Source: Maylandia zebra
Taxonomy: Eukaryota; Chordata; Actinopteri; Cichliformes; Cichlidae
Direction of reading: 5' to 3'
Assembly (NCBI RefSeq): GCF_041146795.1
Contig: NC_135188.1
Span: 543,376 to 607,375 of the forward strand
Length of the DNA stretch: 64,000 nucleotides
Below the pieces are notes generated by a model. The model searched no databases and was not told the DNA's origin. It saw only the letters and a program-made list of their open reading frames with translations. The first letter of the stretch is position 1. Each line of letters starts with the position of its first letter. Of this stretch, positions 44,301 through 57,700 are shown one piece after another. The translations under genes were made by a program, and so were the position numbers.

Positions 44301-47300
44301 ATCTTTTATCTGCTCTTTCTTTGTCAGTTACTTGTTTAAACGTATATTAATGCATATATTGATAGCTATTAGATGATAGGGTCGCTGTGTCCGTCGGCCC
44401 GTTGTCACCCGTCATTGCTCTATAAGCCTCTAAGTTTTCATTTAAGTTGATGGTGTCCTCCAAAGACCTATCTCCCCTCACCACACTCCCTGCTGGTAAC
44501 TGATGCCCTCAGGGGTCGGTGCGTTGGTGGTTCTTGGTGTCCGGGGCTGGGCGCTCAGGTATGTACCAGTTCACTCCCGGTGACTACTTGGCGGGGCCTG
44601 GTGCCTGTTGGTCGGTCAGGTCTCTTCCGGGGCAAAGGGGGCCCTCATTCTGGCACAGCTGGCTGCCGGCAGAGCCGGCGGGCACGCCACTGCAGCCCCC
44701 TCTGGCTTCTGCTCCGTGGCTACTGGGTGACCCCTCATCTGGGGCTCTCCTCAGCTCTTCCCACACTCCAGTGGTCCTCCTTGGACTCTCGCACTCTGGG
44801 GCCTCTGGATGTCTGGGGCCTGGATCTCTTCCATGCCTGCTTCATGCCCTGGGGGACGGGGCTATGGCTCTCTACATCCTCTAGCAGACCGTTACATGGG
44901 GAAACCTTTTGAATACAAGCGCGCTGATCCACATAGGTGTGCACGCAGGTGTTCACTGTTCATAGACACAAACTACACCTCTATTGGCTGCTATTTCCAA
45001 GCACATTGTGCACTGTCTGTCCTGCTTGCTGCACAACAACATTCAATATTTAGTATTTACTGCTGTTTACACTTGGCTAGATTAACGTGATGGTGTTGTT
45101 TAGTATGTTGCTTTGTTTTTTGCTTGTTTTCTCTTTTTTCTCTCAACAGGTGATCCAGGAGATTTTTTTTTCTTCTTTCTCTTTTTAAGTGCCCTTTCTC
45201 ACTGTCCCGCTTCCCTTCTGTTTTTCTTTTCCTTCATCTTTCTTTCTCCCTTTCCTATCCCTCAGTCATGTCTGTCCCATCTGTAACAACTGAAAATAAA
45301 ATATAATAATAACAACAAAGGTCGATCAAATGGACCAATACGGCAAGGCCGTGATGATCCATTGGGCAAAGTAAATCCATTGGGTATCCTTGTTGGTCTT
45401 CAGACAACAATTCTGACGGCTAAAGAACCAAATGGGACAGGCAAAAAAATAAAAAAAATAAGTGGATGGTGGCACAGCAGTTTGACTCCAAGTTTCCAGT
45501 TCTGTGAGAGCCAGAGGGGCCGTGTGGATGTTCTCTATGCTGAGCTGATAAGAGTGCAACCAGCCAGTGTTTGTGTCCGACCACAAACAGGCCCCACTCT
45601 TCTTTCTGTCTGCACATTCATACAGCGTGAAGCTAAACACAGCCAGTCACAGAGATCTTTAGCGCAGCTGCAGTTCTTAAAGGCAAAGCAGACTTGCATT
45701 CCACTCTGGGCTTTTCTGTAGATATAAATCGAGGATTTATGTAAATAACTTTGATGGCTGAGTAGCAAACATAAAGCTACCATTTCTGCATAAGTGTGCA
45801 AACCGTGAGGATTTTTACCCCTGCAGTCTGCACCCTGTCAAATCAAGCAGGAGCTTTGTTTTGGAAAGAAAGAAATGACTTCCTGTCTTTACTGTTCTGC
45901 ACTACTCAGACTGTCCTTTAACTTCTTTGCTTCTAGGAAAAGCACTTTTTCCACAAAGTGAATGAGCGTCTTTCAAAGCCGAACATCTTCATCCTCAACA
46001 ATCGCTGGGACGCCTCAGCAAATGAACCAGAATACATGGAGGACGTGAGTATGGGATTGCTGTGTCATCAGCCTCCAATGAAAGAGATTGTTACTTTGAG
46101 AATAAATAATGTAAAAAACCTCATACGTGAAGGTGGCGTGTCTTCTTTTTCAGGTGAGGAAGCAGCACACAGACCGTTGTGTGAACTTCTTGGTGGATGA
46201 GCTCAAAGTTTTGGACAGTGATAAGGCACCCAACCACATTTTCTTTGTCTCTGCAAAGGAGGTGCTCAATTCCCGTATGCAGCGTGCACAAGGCATGCCT
46301 GAAACAGGTGAGGATACAGGGAAGGTCGGACTAACAAAGTGTACTACCCAGATTTCATACACGTGTGTTCACCAGTGTTACGCAGAAGCCTTGATATCAA
46401 TATAAAGCAGAACTATGAATGAATATTAAATTAGAGGTTTAGATGTTTACATCCGATGTGAGTCAAAGTATTGTACGCGTGCATTTTTGCAGTCATGTTC
46501 AGAACTTTATGATCTTTCTAATGTGATTAAATTGTCCAACAGGTGGCGCTCTTGCTGAGGGCTTCCAGGAGAGACTGAAGGAGTTTCAGTGCTTTGAAAG
46601 GAGGTTTGAGGTGTGTTTGTGTGCGTTTAGGAAAACGAATACATTGAAGCGTATATTCCAATGTTTACTAACAAACTGAGTGTTGGATGGATGTTTCAGT
46701 CGTTACAAATATAGGATTCAAAGAAACGTTAGGTTGCATGGATGCCTGCTGAGAGCTGCAGTTAGCGCATCGTCAGAAATTACCGCTGAAGAAAGAAGGG
46801 AACTCACCGCTAAGCTAACTGAGATTGTTTCCTCATTCATTGTGAGCAGGAGAAGAAAAGAGTGGCTGCTCTACAAGAAGCAGAACTTAGCTTGTTGCAT
46901 AAGTCTGCTAACATTTGTGGAATAAATAAGAAATCTTCAGATGTTCCTTTGCCAGCTCAAAGTAGTAGTAGTCTGTGTGTTTCGATGTTTAAAAAAAAAA
47001 ACCAAGAGTCGGCGTGAGTCTTCCCTCGAGCAGTAACAGCTGACAGAAGCAGCCAGCTGCTCAGACTTTGACTCCCGCAGAGCCGTCCACTCGCTGCGCC
47101 TTTTTTACATCAACCTGCGTCTTCATTGCTGAAATCTAGATTCACTTAGGTGAGGGCAGCCGTTTGTTTTATTCCACATTTTTTTTCATTGAGTTTTCTA
47201 TTGCTGCTTTTTTTATTTATTTTTTTTAATTTTGCATCTTATTGTGGTATTTTGTTTTTTGTTGTATTTTACTGTATAGATCCTGGGAATAAAAGCACAT

Positions 47301-50300
47301 AGAATAAGAGACATTTGGCTTCACTGGCAGCTTGGTCTGGCTGTTGGGGTTGTTAGTGATGGATGCTGGAACATCAGATTACATCCAACATAGGAAAATG
47401 TTAAAGTAGGCAGTTAGCAAGTTAGCATACACTTCTCCTCCTCCTTTACACCTGAAATAGCCCAATAAAGGAGGAATTGTTTGGAAGAGAGCATATCAGA
47501 CAAATCATCATACAGCTGGGAAAGGGGAAACAAAAAGTGCTCTGTGAGAAAAACAAAGAAAGCACAGTTCTGATGACGTAGATTTACTATATCGTTAGAG
47601 AGCTGCTTCTGTCAGGGTCAGGAATCTGTTTCCAGTAAGTCATCGCGATACTCTTTACTTAACTTAAAATGAAGAACAGCTACTTTAAATCCCAACATGA
47701 CATAAATTCCTGCTTATCTATGTTGCACTTCCTCCTTCATTCTGTTGCGTTTGTGTTTAAATTCACTTAATATGTTGATTTTTATTTCTTAATTTTGTTG
47801 TGAGATCACCAACACACTACTGTGACCAAATGTGGGCTGCGTGACACAAGATACGCACTCTGCTGCTGTCGTTTCCACACCTGTGTTTCCATTTCTTTTC
47901 TTCTTCTTTTAAGTCAAACGTAGCAGGTGTTTATCTTGTCCTACATTCGTCCCTGGTGGCGTGCAAGTTCCCGCACGGCGTCCAGCAGCAGCCACAGTAA
48001 ATGTCACAGTAACTTGTGTGTTATGGCCTCGCAGGAGTGTATCTCGCAGTCAGCAGTGAAAACAAAGTTTGAGCAGCACACTATCAGGGCCAAGCAGATC
48101 ACAGAACAAGTCAAGAGCATAATGGATGCCATCCACATCGAGGCCGCGGAGAAGAGGTGAGCGCCCACTACGTTTTCTTTACTTATAATGTCTGATCTTC
48201 CTCCAGCTGAAGGGTTTCTAGAGATAAAACATCAGCATGCTGAAAAATTATGTGATCATTTGAGTTGTCAACATGTGTTTTTTTTGTTTTTTGTTTTGCT
48301 TCTTTCTGCTGTGCAGGTCTAATCAACGTTTTACTGTCAAGTTATTTACCTGCTAGTTTGCATGTGTGACAGCATTTCCTGTTTGGGGGGTGGGGGTCTT
48401 CAGAGTGGCGGCACTGGAGGACAGAGAGTATCAGATGGATCGGCTGGAGTTTGTCAAGAATCAACTCAACCTGCTAGTCGATGAAATTAAAAAGAAGATC
48501 AAGGCGATCAGTGAGGACGTGGAGTCCAAGGTAACACTGACAAAAAGAGAAATTGATTTTTTTCTACCCTGAAGGATCTCCAACCTCAGATATTTACTTT
48601 GTGATTACACCAACACATGCAGTGCTAATTATCTGCTGATCACTTAGGTGTTTCATCTCATCATAGTTTTTAAGGAGCCAGATATTACTATATATCAGCT
48701 AAGAGGTTTTTTTTCTGCTTATAAAACAGATTTCTCGTTTATTTATGAACTTGGTCACGCTGTCTGCTTTTATTAGCAAACACGTTGCCAACAGCAGATG
48801 GCAGGGTGCCCTCTGGTGGCCAAATTATGCATAATCAACACCTGATTGAAGGGTGTTTCACCTGTCTCTTCTTTAGATCAGCTGATAAATTTATCAGATG
48901 TTATAAATGCCAGTAGGTCAGCAAATAGCAAATATTATATCAATCAATCAATCAATTTGTAAGCAACATTTAAAAACCACACATGTTGACCAAAGTGCTG
49001 TACATAGTAACAAAAGTAACAAGTAGAACAAACACGCACAGAGAATAAAACACTCAGTCATGAGTAAAAGCTAGAGAGTAAAAATGTGTTTTGAGACAGG
49101 CTTTAAAAATGTCAAGTGTTGGAGAGATCCTAATCTGAAGAGGCAGACTGATCCAAAGTCTGCTCTGTGTGTAGCCTGCTGCTAGGGACAATCAGAAGCA
49201 ACTTATCAGCTGACCTGAGAGATCTGTTTGCAGTATTTTTAGTTAAAAGGTCAGAGAGGTATGACAGAGCTATTCCATTTAGAGACTTAAAAACAAGCAA
49301 TAACATCAATTCTACAATGCACTGGAAGCCAGTGTAAACGAGCCTGGAGAGATATGGTCATGTTTACGAGCGCCTGTCAGGAGTCGGACTGCAGCATCCT
49401 GAACTAGCTGAAGAGCAGAGCCTGGCTGGTACCGAAATAAAGACTATTACAGTCGTCAAGCCTGGATGAAATAAACGCATGGATCACTTTCTCAGAGTCA
49501 GCAGGTGACAAGCTGATTAACAGAGCTTTTGTCTGTTTCCTTTCTCCTTTAAATGAAAGTAACTTAATTACCTCTATATGCAAAAATAAAACTGTAATTG
49601 GTTTTTTTTTCTTCTTTATTTCGCTGATATTGAAATTGGAAAAACTTCTTGATGCCTGGACAGAAACCAGAGGAAGCTCCATTGTGTGTCACTGACTAGA
49701 TCAACTTGAGCTCCCATGTTGCGTTTTATCCAGGTTTCCACCGCCATGGGGGAGGAGATCTGTCGCCTTCATTTAATTGTTGATGAGTTCCACTGTGACT
49801 TCCACCCCTCACCTCAGGTCCTCAAAATGTACAAGTCTGTAAGTAAAGGCAGCATAAAAACACCTCAGACGAAATAAAAGCCAATAAAATGATGTTCTGC
49901 TTAGCCGGCTGTAAGGGTCAACAATCGATGCTCATTAAAGTTGTCTGCTACACATTGAGTCACCAAGCAGATAAACTGCCTGTACATACTACTTGCTGAA
50001 GTTTCTCTCTGCTACACTGTGTACTACACACATTTAGTTTAACTTTATCTGACAGGCCTCTGAAAGCATTTAGCATCTGCTAGCTTTAGCACTACAGTGT
50101 TCCAGTTTCAGTTTTAGTGGAATAACAGATGCAAAGTCTGCATAAACACTGTGACAGTGCCATGCGTGCAAAGATCCTTTTTTCCATCTGACCTCTGACC
50201 CCTGTTGCTGTTGGCAGGAGCTGCTGGGTCACGTGGAGGAGGGGATGGGCAAGAATTTGGCTTTCCGCTGCTCCAATGCTGTCAACGCCTCTGTTCAGTC

Positions 50301-52962
50301 CACCCAGGAATACATGATAGGTAATTCACGTAACACGGATGTTAATGAATAAGAGCTCCTTTGCAATGTTGCAATATAAAAGCTGAAGTCGTTAACGCAA
50401 TTTCTGAAAATGGTTTCATCTCTTAAGAAATGGATATTTTTTATTAGAAAATGGCTTCAGGGCAGCATTTTTTCGCTCCGTCACTCATTCGCAGCATTGC
50501 TAAACTTGGTCAGAACCTTTTTGCCTTCAGGCTGATGTCTGCTACACCCTGATCACTGCTATATTTACCCTCCTCGCTGAATGCCGTCATTCCATGCCCC
50601 ATTATGCGACAAATGCGTCACTGTCATGCACGCATGCAAGCTGTGCTCGGTGACAGTGATGTTGTAAAGGTGTTAATGTGCCCTCTGATGAAAAGACTTC
50701 CGGAGCTGTTCTATAAATCGGTTTCTCTTTTTCCTTGTAAGGAAAAGTGCAACACAAACGTGTCATATTTGGTTCTTAACTTTGAGCCCAGCAGGTCCCT
50801 AAAATTATACCAGCTCCAAATGTGTCCAAATGTGAATGTCCTCATTTTGAAGGGCTGCCCACTTAGTGTCCAAATATGCCTTCTCTTCATTTTATGCTGG
50901 GATTCTCCCTTTCCAGAGAGCATGCTCCCTCTGCTTCCCTCTTCAACCCAGAGCCAGGTGTCCATGCTGATGAACAGCAGGAAGTTTGACATGAGTTACG
51001 ACCTAAACTGCGCCACACTTTGCAGCGACTTCCAGGAAGACATTGAGTTTAAGTTTTCGCTGGGCTGGAAAGCGTTAGTCCACCGCTTTCTGGGATCTGC
51101 CAATGCAGAGAGAGCTCTTAGACTGGTGGACCAGAACTTTCAGGTGCGCACCAATCAAGAATTATTATTGTAATGAGACTTTTTCACATCCTATTCTGAA
51201 AAACTCTGCTTGTCATTCCTTAGACACCTCGCCCAGCACTGCCTCAGACCCAAACACCCTCCTCCTCTGCGCCCCCCACGACCGTGGCAGTGCCCAACCA
51301 GCAGACAGCCCTCATGACCCAGGAGGACCTGATAGTAGCCATCGCTTCCCTCAATTCCCGCACTTCAATGGGCGTACTGGTCGTTGGAGGAGTGGTATGT
51401 TGTGTCTGAGGTCGTTTTTAATTCCAACATATGAAATATGGTGTGTGAGTAAGGAAGACAGTAAGTCCATTTTTTTTATCTAGCACATTTCAAACAAAAG
51501 TGATTTACAATAAAAAGAAGAAAGAAATAGAAGAAGCTGCTCTTAACCACAGCACTGGTTTCACTGTCAAAGATGTTTGAACCTGTTTTAATAAAAGGAG
51601 CCCGAGAACCCAGGTCTCATTTTAACCTCTCAGTTAATAGTGGACAGTCGAACAATATGAACTCTGATTGGACATATTTAACTGTAAGAAACTGTCTTGA
51701 CATTGAGTTTTTATTTGTTGCACTCCCTGAGCTTTGTTATGGACCAGGGCGTTCCAGTATTCAGAAATCAAAAGTAATGTAAAGTTCAGCTAAATGTCCA
51801 AAACTGTGTGTCCAACGAAATTCAGGCCTTATGTTTGCCACCACTGAACTAACATGTACCATGTACTCCCAACTTTGTGATGTGCATTTTAGCCTGTTTA
51901 ACATTTTCCTGTTAAAAATGGTTGATATTTGTTCCATTGTAGCTCAAAAGGATTGTTTAGACGACCGTCTTTGTAAACCTATAGAGAGAAGAGTAGTATT
52001 TGCAAATACATGGTGCTGAACTCGACATGTTTAATCTAAGCTTCCACCACTGAAACAGCAAAATAAGCATGCTTCACCTGCCTACTCTCTCTCAGGTGTG
52101 GAGAACCGTTGGCTGGAGGCTGATCGCCCTGTCAGCCTCTCTCTATGGCCTGCTGTACCTATACGAGAGACTCACTTGGACCACGAAGGCAAAGGAGCGT
52201 GCTCTGAAGCGGCAGTTTGTGGACTATGCATCCGATAAAATGCAGCTCATGGTCAGCCTTACGAGTGCAAACTGTAGCAAACAAGTCCAACAGTAAGTGT
52301 GCTGCCTTTCATATCATCTGTCTATCCAGTGAGCTGACGGTGTGCACTGTGAACCATCTAAAAATCATTTCTGCCACTTGCTCTTCTGTGTGCATGAACA
52401 GGTTATAGCCTCATGGTTTTTGCTTCCCTCCTCCTGCCTCCTTTCCTAATTTAAACCTACACAGCTCAGCCCCGCCCTCTGTAACAGAGCTAAATAAATA
52501 AGCAGTGCCACACTGTGCCCTCTGTGTTACCAGGGAGATGGCAACCACCTTTGCTAGGCTCTGTCAGCAGGTGGACCAGACGCAGAAAGAGCTGGAGGCA
52601 GAAATCCGTCAACTGACAGCGAAGATCGATCAGCTGGAGAGCATCCAGAGCCGCTCCAAGAGCCTGCGGTCAGTCCAGCTCCCTCTCTTATCGGGAATAA
52701 CGGGAAAAGTAAAGTGTCTGTCTGGGAATTTATCAGGAACCAGTGTGGGGAACGTTAACGTCTCAGATCAAATGAATGATAACAGTAATTGGAAACGTGT
52801 AGTTGAGTTCTACATGACAGATATCACAAAATGTTATCTCAACCCAAGAAGGTAATAAGTCAAGTATTTCTCTTTATACACGATGTGTGCAGACATAAAG
52901 CCACTGACCTGGAGAAACAGCTGGAGGAGTTCACCAAGCAGTATTTGCAGCCTGAGCAGTGA
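41341..52962 (+). CDS. mfn1: Mitofusin 1
   Basis: This gene encodes a dynamin-like GTPase that tethers and fuses mitochondrial outer membranes. Coding exons: 41341-41488, 41602-41737, 42471-42633, 43625-43749, 43831-43939, 45937-46044, 46154-46307, 46543-46610, 48035-48156, 48404-48530, 49734-49838, 50218-50320, 50917-51143, 51224-51394, 52096-52292, 52534-52668 and 52893-52962. They give 755 residues; human MFN1 has 741. Visible parts are SPLKHF, the P-loop GRTSNGKST (about 94-102), switch [11 protein letters not shown]3 DSPGTDV, G4 NNRWD, coiled-coil HR1 ([16 protein letters not shown]), the paired membrane segment near 612-645 ([10 protein letters not shown]...[11 protein letters not shown]) and HR2 ([18 protein letters not shown]). 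MFN1-like residues in HR2 separate it from MFN2. A 3' splice site at 41330 shows an upstream non-coding exon, perhaps ending near 40902. Confidence 0.95.
42925..43130 (+). repeat. Dispersed SINE-like repeat in mfn1 intron
   Basis: The blocks GGAGCAGCCAGGGATTGAAC and CTCTACCTCGTGAGCTACAG are common in fish genomes and follow a TATGGCGCTTTC start. The ends are not defined. Confidence 0.5.
44385..45460 (+). mobile_element. Unclassified poly-A-tailed retroposon, copy 2
   Basis: This is the plus-orientation counterpart of 1797-2640. Shared blocks are GGATGTCTGG, CATGCCTGCTTCATGCCCTGG, AATGGACCA and ATGGGACAGGC followed by A-runs (about 45440-45460). It lies in mfn1 intron 6 (numbered by coding introns, between 43939 and 45937). 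Its GC-rich first half contains no convincing protein. Confidence 0.55.
48940..49500 (-). mobile_element. L2-like LINE fragment in mfn1 intron
   Basis: An (ATCA)n tract at about 48940-48957 marks the 3' end on the minus strand. The minus frame near 49440-49500 reads [20 protein letters not shown], a conserved segment after the reverse transcriptase domain in L2/CR1-group LINEs. Confidence 0.65.
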
Positions 52963-54770
52963 AGATCCTGTTCTTCATCGCTCCACAGTTCAGCTCTCAC
53001 GGAGTCAGTCATTCCTCAGTTCGGTGCCACGTCACTGCAAGATCGCGCAAACTACAGCCGAGGTTTATGCGCCGATGTTTTGATAATCAGCTTCTCAATT
53101 ATTCATTTATAATTGTGTTGGTACCCTGGGAACAGTTTTCAATCTGAATAGCCACTTGTAATTTTTTCCCTTCTTTTTGTGATTTTGTAGATTTGACTGT
53201 TAATCTAAAAAAAAAAAAAAAAAGACGATTCTTCATGATTAGCAGAGAGATGTGCAAAGGCCCAGACACAACAGGGTCTGCTGTATGTCAGGCTCTTCTA
53301 AAAGCAGTGAACACACCTGAATCCTGTGGTGCAGATATGCTCCACGGGTCACGGTTATCCTGGTCGGCGTGCACACCACCGGTCGGGTGCTGTATTTGGA
53401 CACTAATGTGCTTCTGACTGTGAATATTTCAGTAACCTCTATGGAGCAAATCAGTACGACTGTACGTGCATCTGTTTGGTCACATCTACATTGTGTGAAA
53501 AACAAATTAATTTAATAATGAAAGAAAACATTTTCACAGTTACAGGAAGCTCAGTAAATTCACTCAATCGTTTGAGTACGATTGAAAAGCTGAAGCCTTG
53601 TCAGCTATTTTCTAATACTTCAAACTGTATAGAACAAAAGCTTTCAAAATATTCATATATATATTTTATAATACCCTATTTTATTTATACCCATTACCCG
53701 ATGATGACTACACCAGTGTGCACTTTGTAAACTTTTTTTCCTCAAATGTGTCCTGAAGTATGTGTAGATTTTCCAAATTGCATTAAAACTGCAACGATCT
53801 AAAACGAGATTTTGTGTGTTTCTTTTTGGACACTTACAGAAAAAAGGTCAAATGTGTTCAATATTGCAATAAATTAGTCACTCTGCTGCTAGTTTACGAT
53901 TGAATGGCGTGAAGTCGACAATAACATGCCGTCTGCTGCTGATAATGACTACTGACTGTAAAATGAACAGCAAAAATCAAAAGCCCAACCTGTGGCTGTC
54001 TACATGCACAGAAATCTCCAGCCAGACCTACATCAATTTGAAAGAGGAATTCCTCCACTGATAGTGATGTAGTTGCTGCACCCGAGGTTTATGTAGGAGC
54101 ATAACCAGAAAACAGCCAGTTTAGTGGAGTCCGCTGTTGTACTGAGACACTGCAGACATGTTGCACAGAGTGACTCGGATATGCTTTGGCAATCGGCCGC
54201 ATTTGGGAATTAGCAAATATTTGCAAGCCTTAGCAAATCTGAGAGTGAATGCAGTGCGGTTATTAGGATACACATTGCTTCCAACCAGCAATTTGGTTAC
54301 CACAACTACTTGTAATCTGTCACTGAATTAGGAGGCTGGTTTGGTGTGACTAGAGCCATAAAAGCAAAACAAAAAACAGCTTGGCATAGGAACTGTGCAG
54401 GATTTCGTTTTTCTTTTAAGGACGGAGGTTCTCCGAGTATGTTTGCAGTTCCCTAAGAATACAGACTCATTTTATATTAGTGGTTTATAGCTTGATGACT
54501 TGATTCACTTGTTAGCAAGACATTTGCTACGAGTCTCCACAGCAACTCCTGACGAAGGCACCTGCGCGTTGTTTTAACTTCTAAGTAAATAACGATCAAA
54601 TGACTCGTATGTGCTTTACATAATAGTTAAAAAGAGCATTTTGAGCTCAAACTACCTCACTGACTGACTTTGTGTGTAGATGTTTCACAGTTATATGGGC
54701 GGGAAAGTTTGCGTGAGTGTGCGCTGTGTATTTGTTTGCAAAGACCATCCATGTTTTCTTGGTTAAAAGC
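52963..54770. other. mfn1 3' untranslated region and intergenic spacer
   Basis: No gene is seen. An AATAAA at 53868-53873 is a reasonable mfn1 poly-A signal, giving a 3' UTR of about 0.9 kb. A poly-A run lies at 53207-53223. Confidence 0.5.
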
Positions 54771-57700
54771 TTTTTATTGGTTACAATAATTCATGGCAAC
54801 ATATCAGTATCACCACGCCACTGTACAAATACAAAAAAAAAAAAAAGGTCTGGTGTGAAAAAAAGACTATAAAAATTATTCCATAACAAGTGATTATAAT
54901 TTCACACAATAGCACTGTAAGAGAATTATCATGGCACCAAGTCCCTGGTCTTTACTGGCTTAAAACATAATAAATAAAAATCAAACGAAGGAAGTTTCAG
55001 AACAGTAAGTCAAAGTAGATTTGAAGGGCAGTGCATTTTCTTGTGACCATGCGGTGGCGGCGGTGGTCCTGTAATGCTAATGGGGAATACTTTTTTCCTC
55101 CGATGAGTGACTTTCAGAAACAACTTTTCCATTTTCTGATGAACTTGCACGGCCTTTGCCAAAAATACTGCGAACGCGTGCAGCAATGACGTTTGCAAGC
55201 CTGCTCTGAGGTTCAACATCTGCACTGCATGCGCCAAAGCTGCTGAAAAACAACAGCGTGCAGTCAAGTCTACTTCAATAATGAACACACTGCGGTTTTT
55301 GGTACTTTTGGACTCTAAAAGTATCAAATAAGGACATCACGTAGGGCTGCGGGGATGGAAAAGACTTCAGGTAAATACAACAGTTAGATGAAGTCAAGCA
55401 CCTGTATTTGTTTTTTTTTTTGACTGAAGAATTTCCTGCTCTACTTGCATGAGCGAACGGCACAGGCACATAAAAGGATTACTGTTCCCGGGTTCCAGCT
55501 GCTAATAGTGCTGAATTACAGAGCGACACGATGGTTGTCTGCTAAGTCACTGTCAGTAATGCAGACAACACCCCCCCCCCCCCCCACACACACACACACA
55601 CACACACACTCCCTTCCTTTTAAGCTGTTAAGGGCTGAGGTGTTTTTTTTTTCACAGCTAATGTTGGCAAATGAAAGTGAAAAAACTAAAGGAACAGCTC
55701 AACATTGTGGGGAAGGTGTCTACTCACTTCCTGGCACAGGGACTCGCACGCTAAGATGGCAGAGATGGATCCTATTTATTCTTTAAAAGCGCCGAAAGGA
55801 AGGCAAAATCTCACAACAATATTTAGAGGCTGCATATTTCTGTACAGTCATCGTTTGCCTCTCTAGGAAACCCTGCCTTTCATTATTCTTCATTGTGTGG
55901 ATCTCAGAATAAAGCGCTATGGCTGAATGCAGCTCAGGTAGTATGAATACGAGTCCATTTAATCTTGAAGTTGTTTCTGTTTTTACAGGAAAAATGTTGA
56001 GAAAAGTGTTTTTCCTCATTAAGAGAAGCACTTTTAATTGTGACAAAGGCCGTTATGAAGCTGAACACAAACACGCAGCATCTAGTTACTGTCAGGCATC
56101 ACAGACAATGCACCTCTACCAGTTTACAGACTCAGCTGCTCAGAGTCACACTAGATTAATAAATAAAGTCTAATTTGTACATTTTGGTCACGTTATGCTA
56201 ATGACACACGAGTGTCAAGTAATTAACCCACGATCGTGCAGTTTGAAGGCCACACTCTTATCACAAACACCAGGATGGAGGCTTTGGATGTTCCTGGTGA
56301 TGAATTGGCTGTTTAACCCTGATGCATCACGTCTGATATGTGTGGTTTTGTGAGTTTGAGACTTGCACATCGTTACTGTGAATTTTTCCCAGTGAAAGAA
56401 ATGTCTCAATACATTTTTAAGCAATAAATTGGAAAAACAAACCCATTCATGTATTATGTTGTCTGGTTTCTGTGACAGTCTGAATATTAGTTTGTATTTA
56501 CAGTGGCATCCAGTGACATTTTAATTAACTTTAATATTCTGATACGACTGCAAGAAAGCACATTTCCTAAAATTTCATACTGCTTCTTTAAATTCAAGCT
56601 GAGGACCCGTGAACACCTTATGTCCACCGACCTGAATAGAAAAATGAGCTCTGTCAGCACTCTGGGAAAACTCATCGTCCTCTCCTCATCATCACCGTCA
56701 CATGTAAGCAGCCGCCCTGTTTGATCATCAAACACCAGACTGGATTTAAAATCAGACGCTGAGGTGACTTTTGATTTGAAGGAGGAAGAGGAGGAGGCTG
56801 CCACTGGAGTACAGTGAGCTAACGTGTAGTTTTCAGTTCACAGCTCAAGGTCTGTGGGTAACTTTGGCACCAGTCTAACACTTGGATCTATACGTTATCC
56901 ACAAACGTCATCAGATTACACCCCACACACACCTCACAAAGATATTCTCAGGTTCAAAAACTAGAACTGCTTTTTAACATTTGCTGAAAAAGGACTTTCA
57001 TGATGCAAAGCTGTGACGAAGCAGCGGGTCAGTAGACTGACACGGGGGCAAACGGGCATCTCACACATACTACAAACTGATCTGCAGTAGTAATATTAGA
57101 AAGCAGAGTTGTATAAAAGGTGCTGCTGAGCACTCGTTCTAAGCCGTCTGTGGTGTTGCGGTGGGTTTTCTGCAGGCACGCCTTCGTTTTGTAGTGTTCT
57201 ACGGGGAAAACGTTCTTATTGATCAGCGCCTAAACAGGAAGCGTGAGAGAAAAACATTACGGTAGCTGAAGCTAGTTTAACCTCCGATTATGAATGATAT
57301 CGTAAGGCAGAATGGAGACACGATAGCTCCACATCCACAGGTGCACCAACCCTCGTTATCCAGCCGTGCGGCTCAATGTTTACATCTATAAATAGGCACC
57401 TGAGACAGCTGATGGATAGGTCCAACTCACACACGTCACATGTGTGAGTGTTTAAAGCCTTTTAAGGAGCTGAGAATAATGGAAGATGCACGATAAGAAA
57501 ATACTTAAATCAGAATTACCACGTCTATGTGTAAATAAGTCACGTGTGCTCGACGGTTTAACATTTGTACTACAGTTCATGAGTGCTTTTCTAGCTCTCT
57601 ACTAAGTGTACATTTCACTTGCCATATGTAACAGTTCATAATGTTTCTGTTGAAAACAGTGAAAGTGTTAAACCCTTAAAAATGTGTAGTTTTGTTTTTT

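Noticed and set aside
44519-44912. GC-rich 110-121 codon plus frames in the mfn1 intron
   Set aside because: They lie in the poly-A-tailed repeat and overlap each other in two frames with repetitive Pro/Ser/Gly composition, so they are not credible genes.
50604-51173. 189-codon continuous plus frame
   Set aside because: Only 50917-51143 is a true mfn1 exon; the part before it is intron read-through before the TTCCAG acceptor.
54545-54575. CTGACGAAGGCACC resembles the hammerhead core of the other two motifs
   Set aside because: The matching GCC-GAAAC part and helix I partners are missing, so no ribozyme fold can be drawn.
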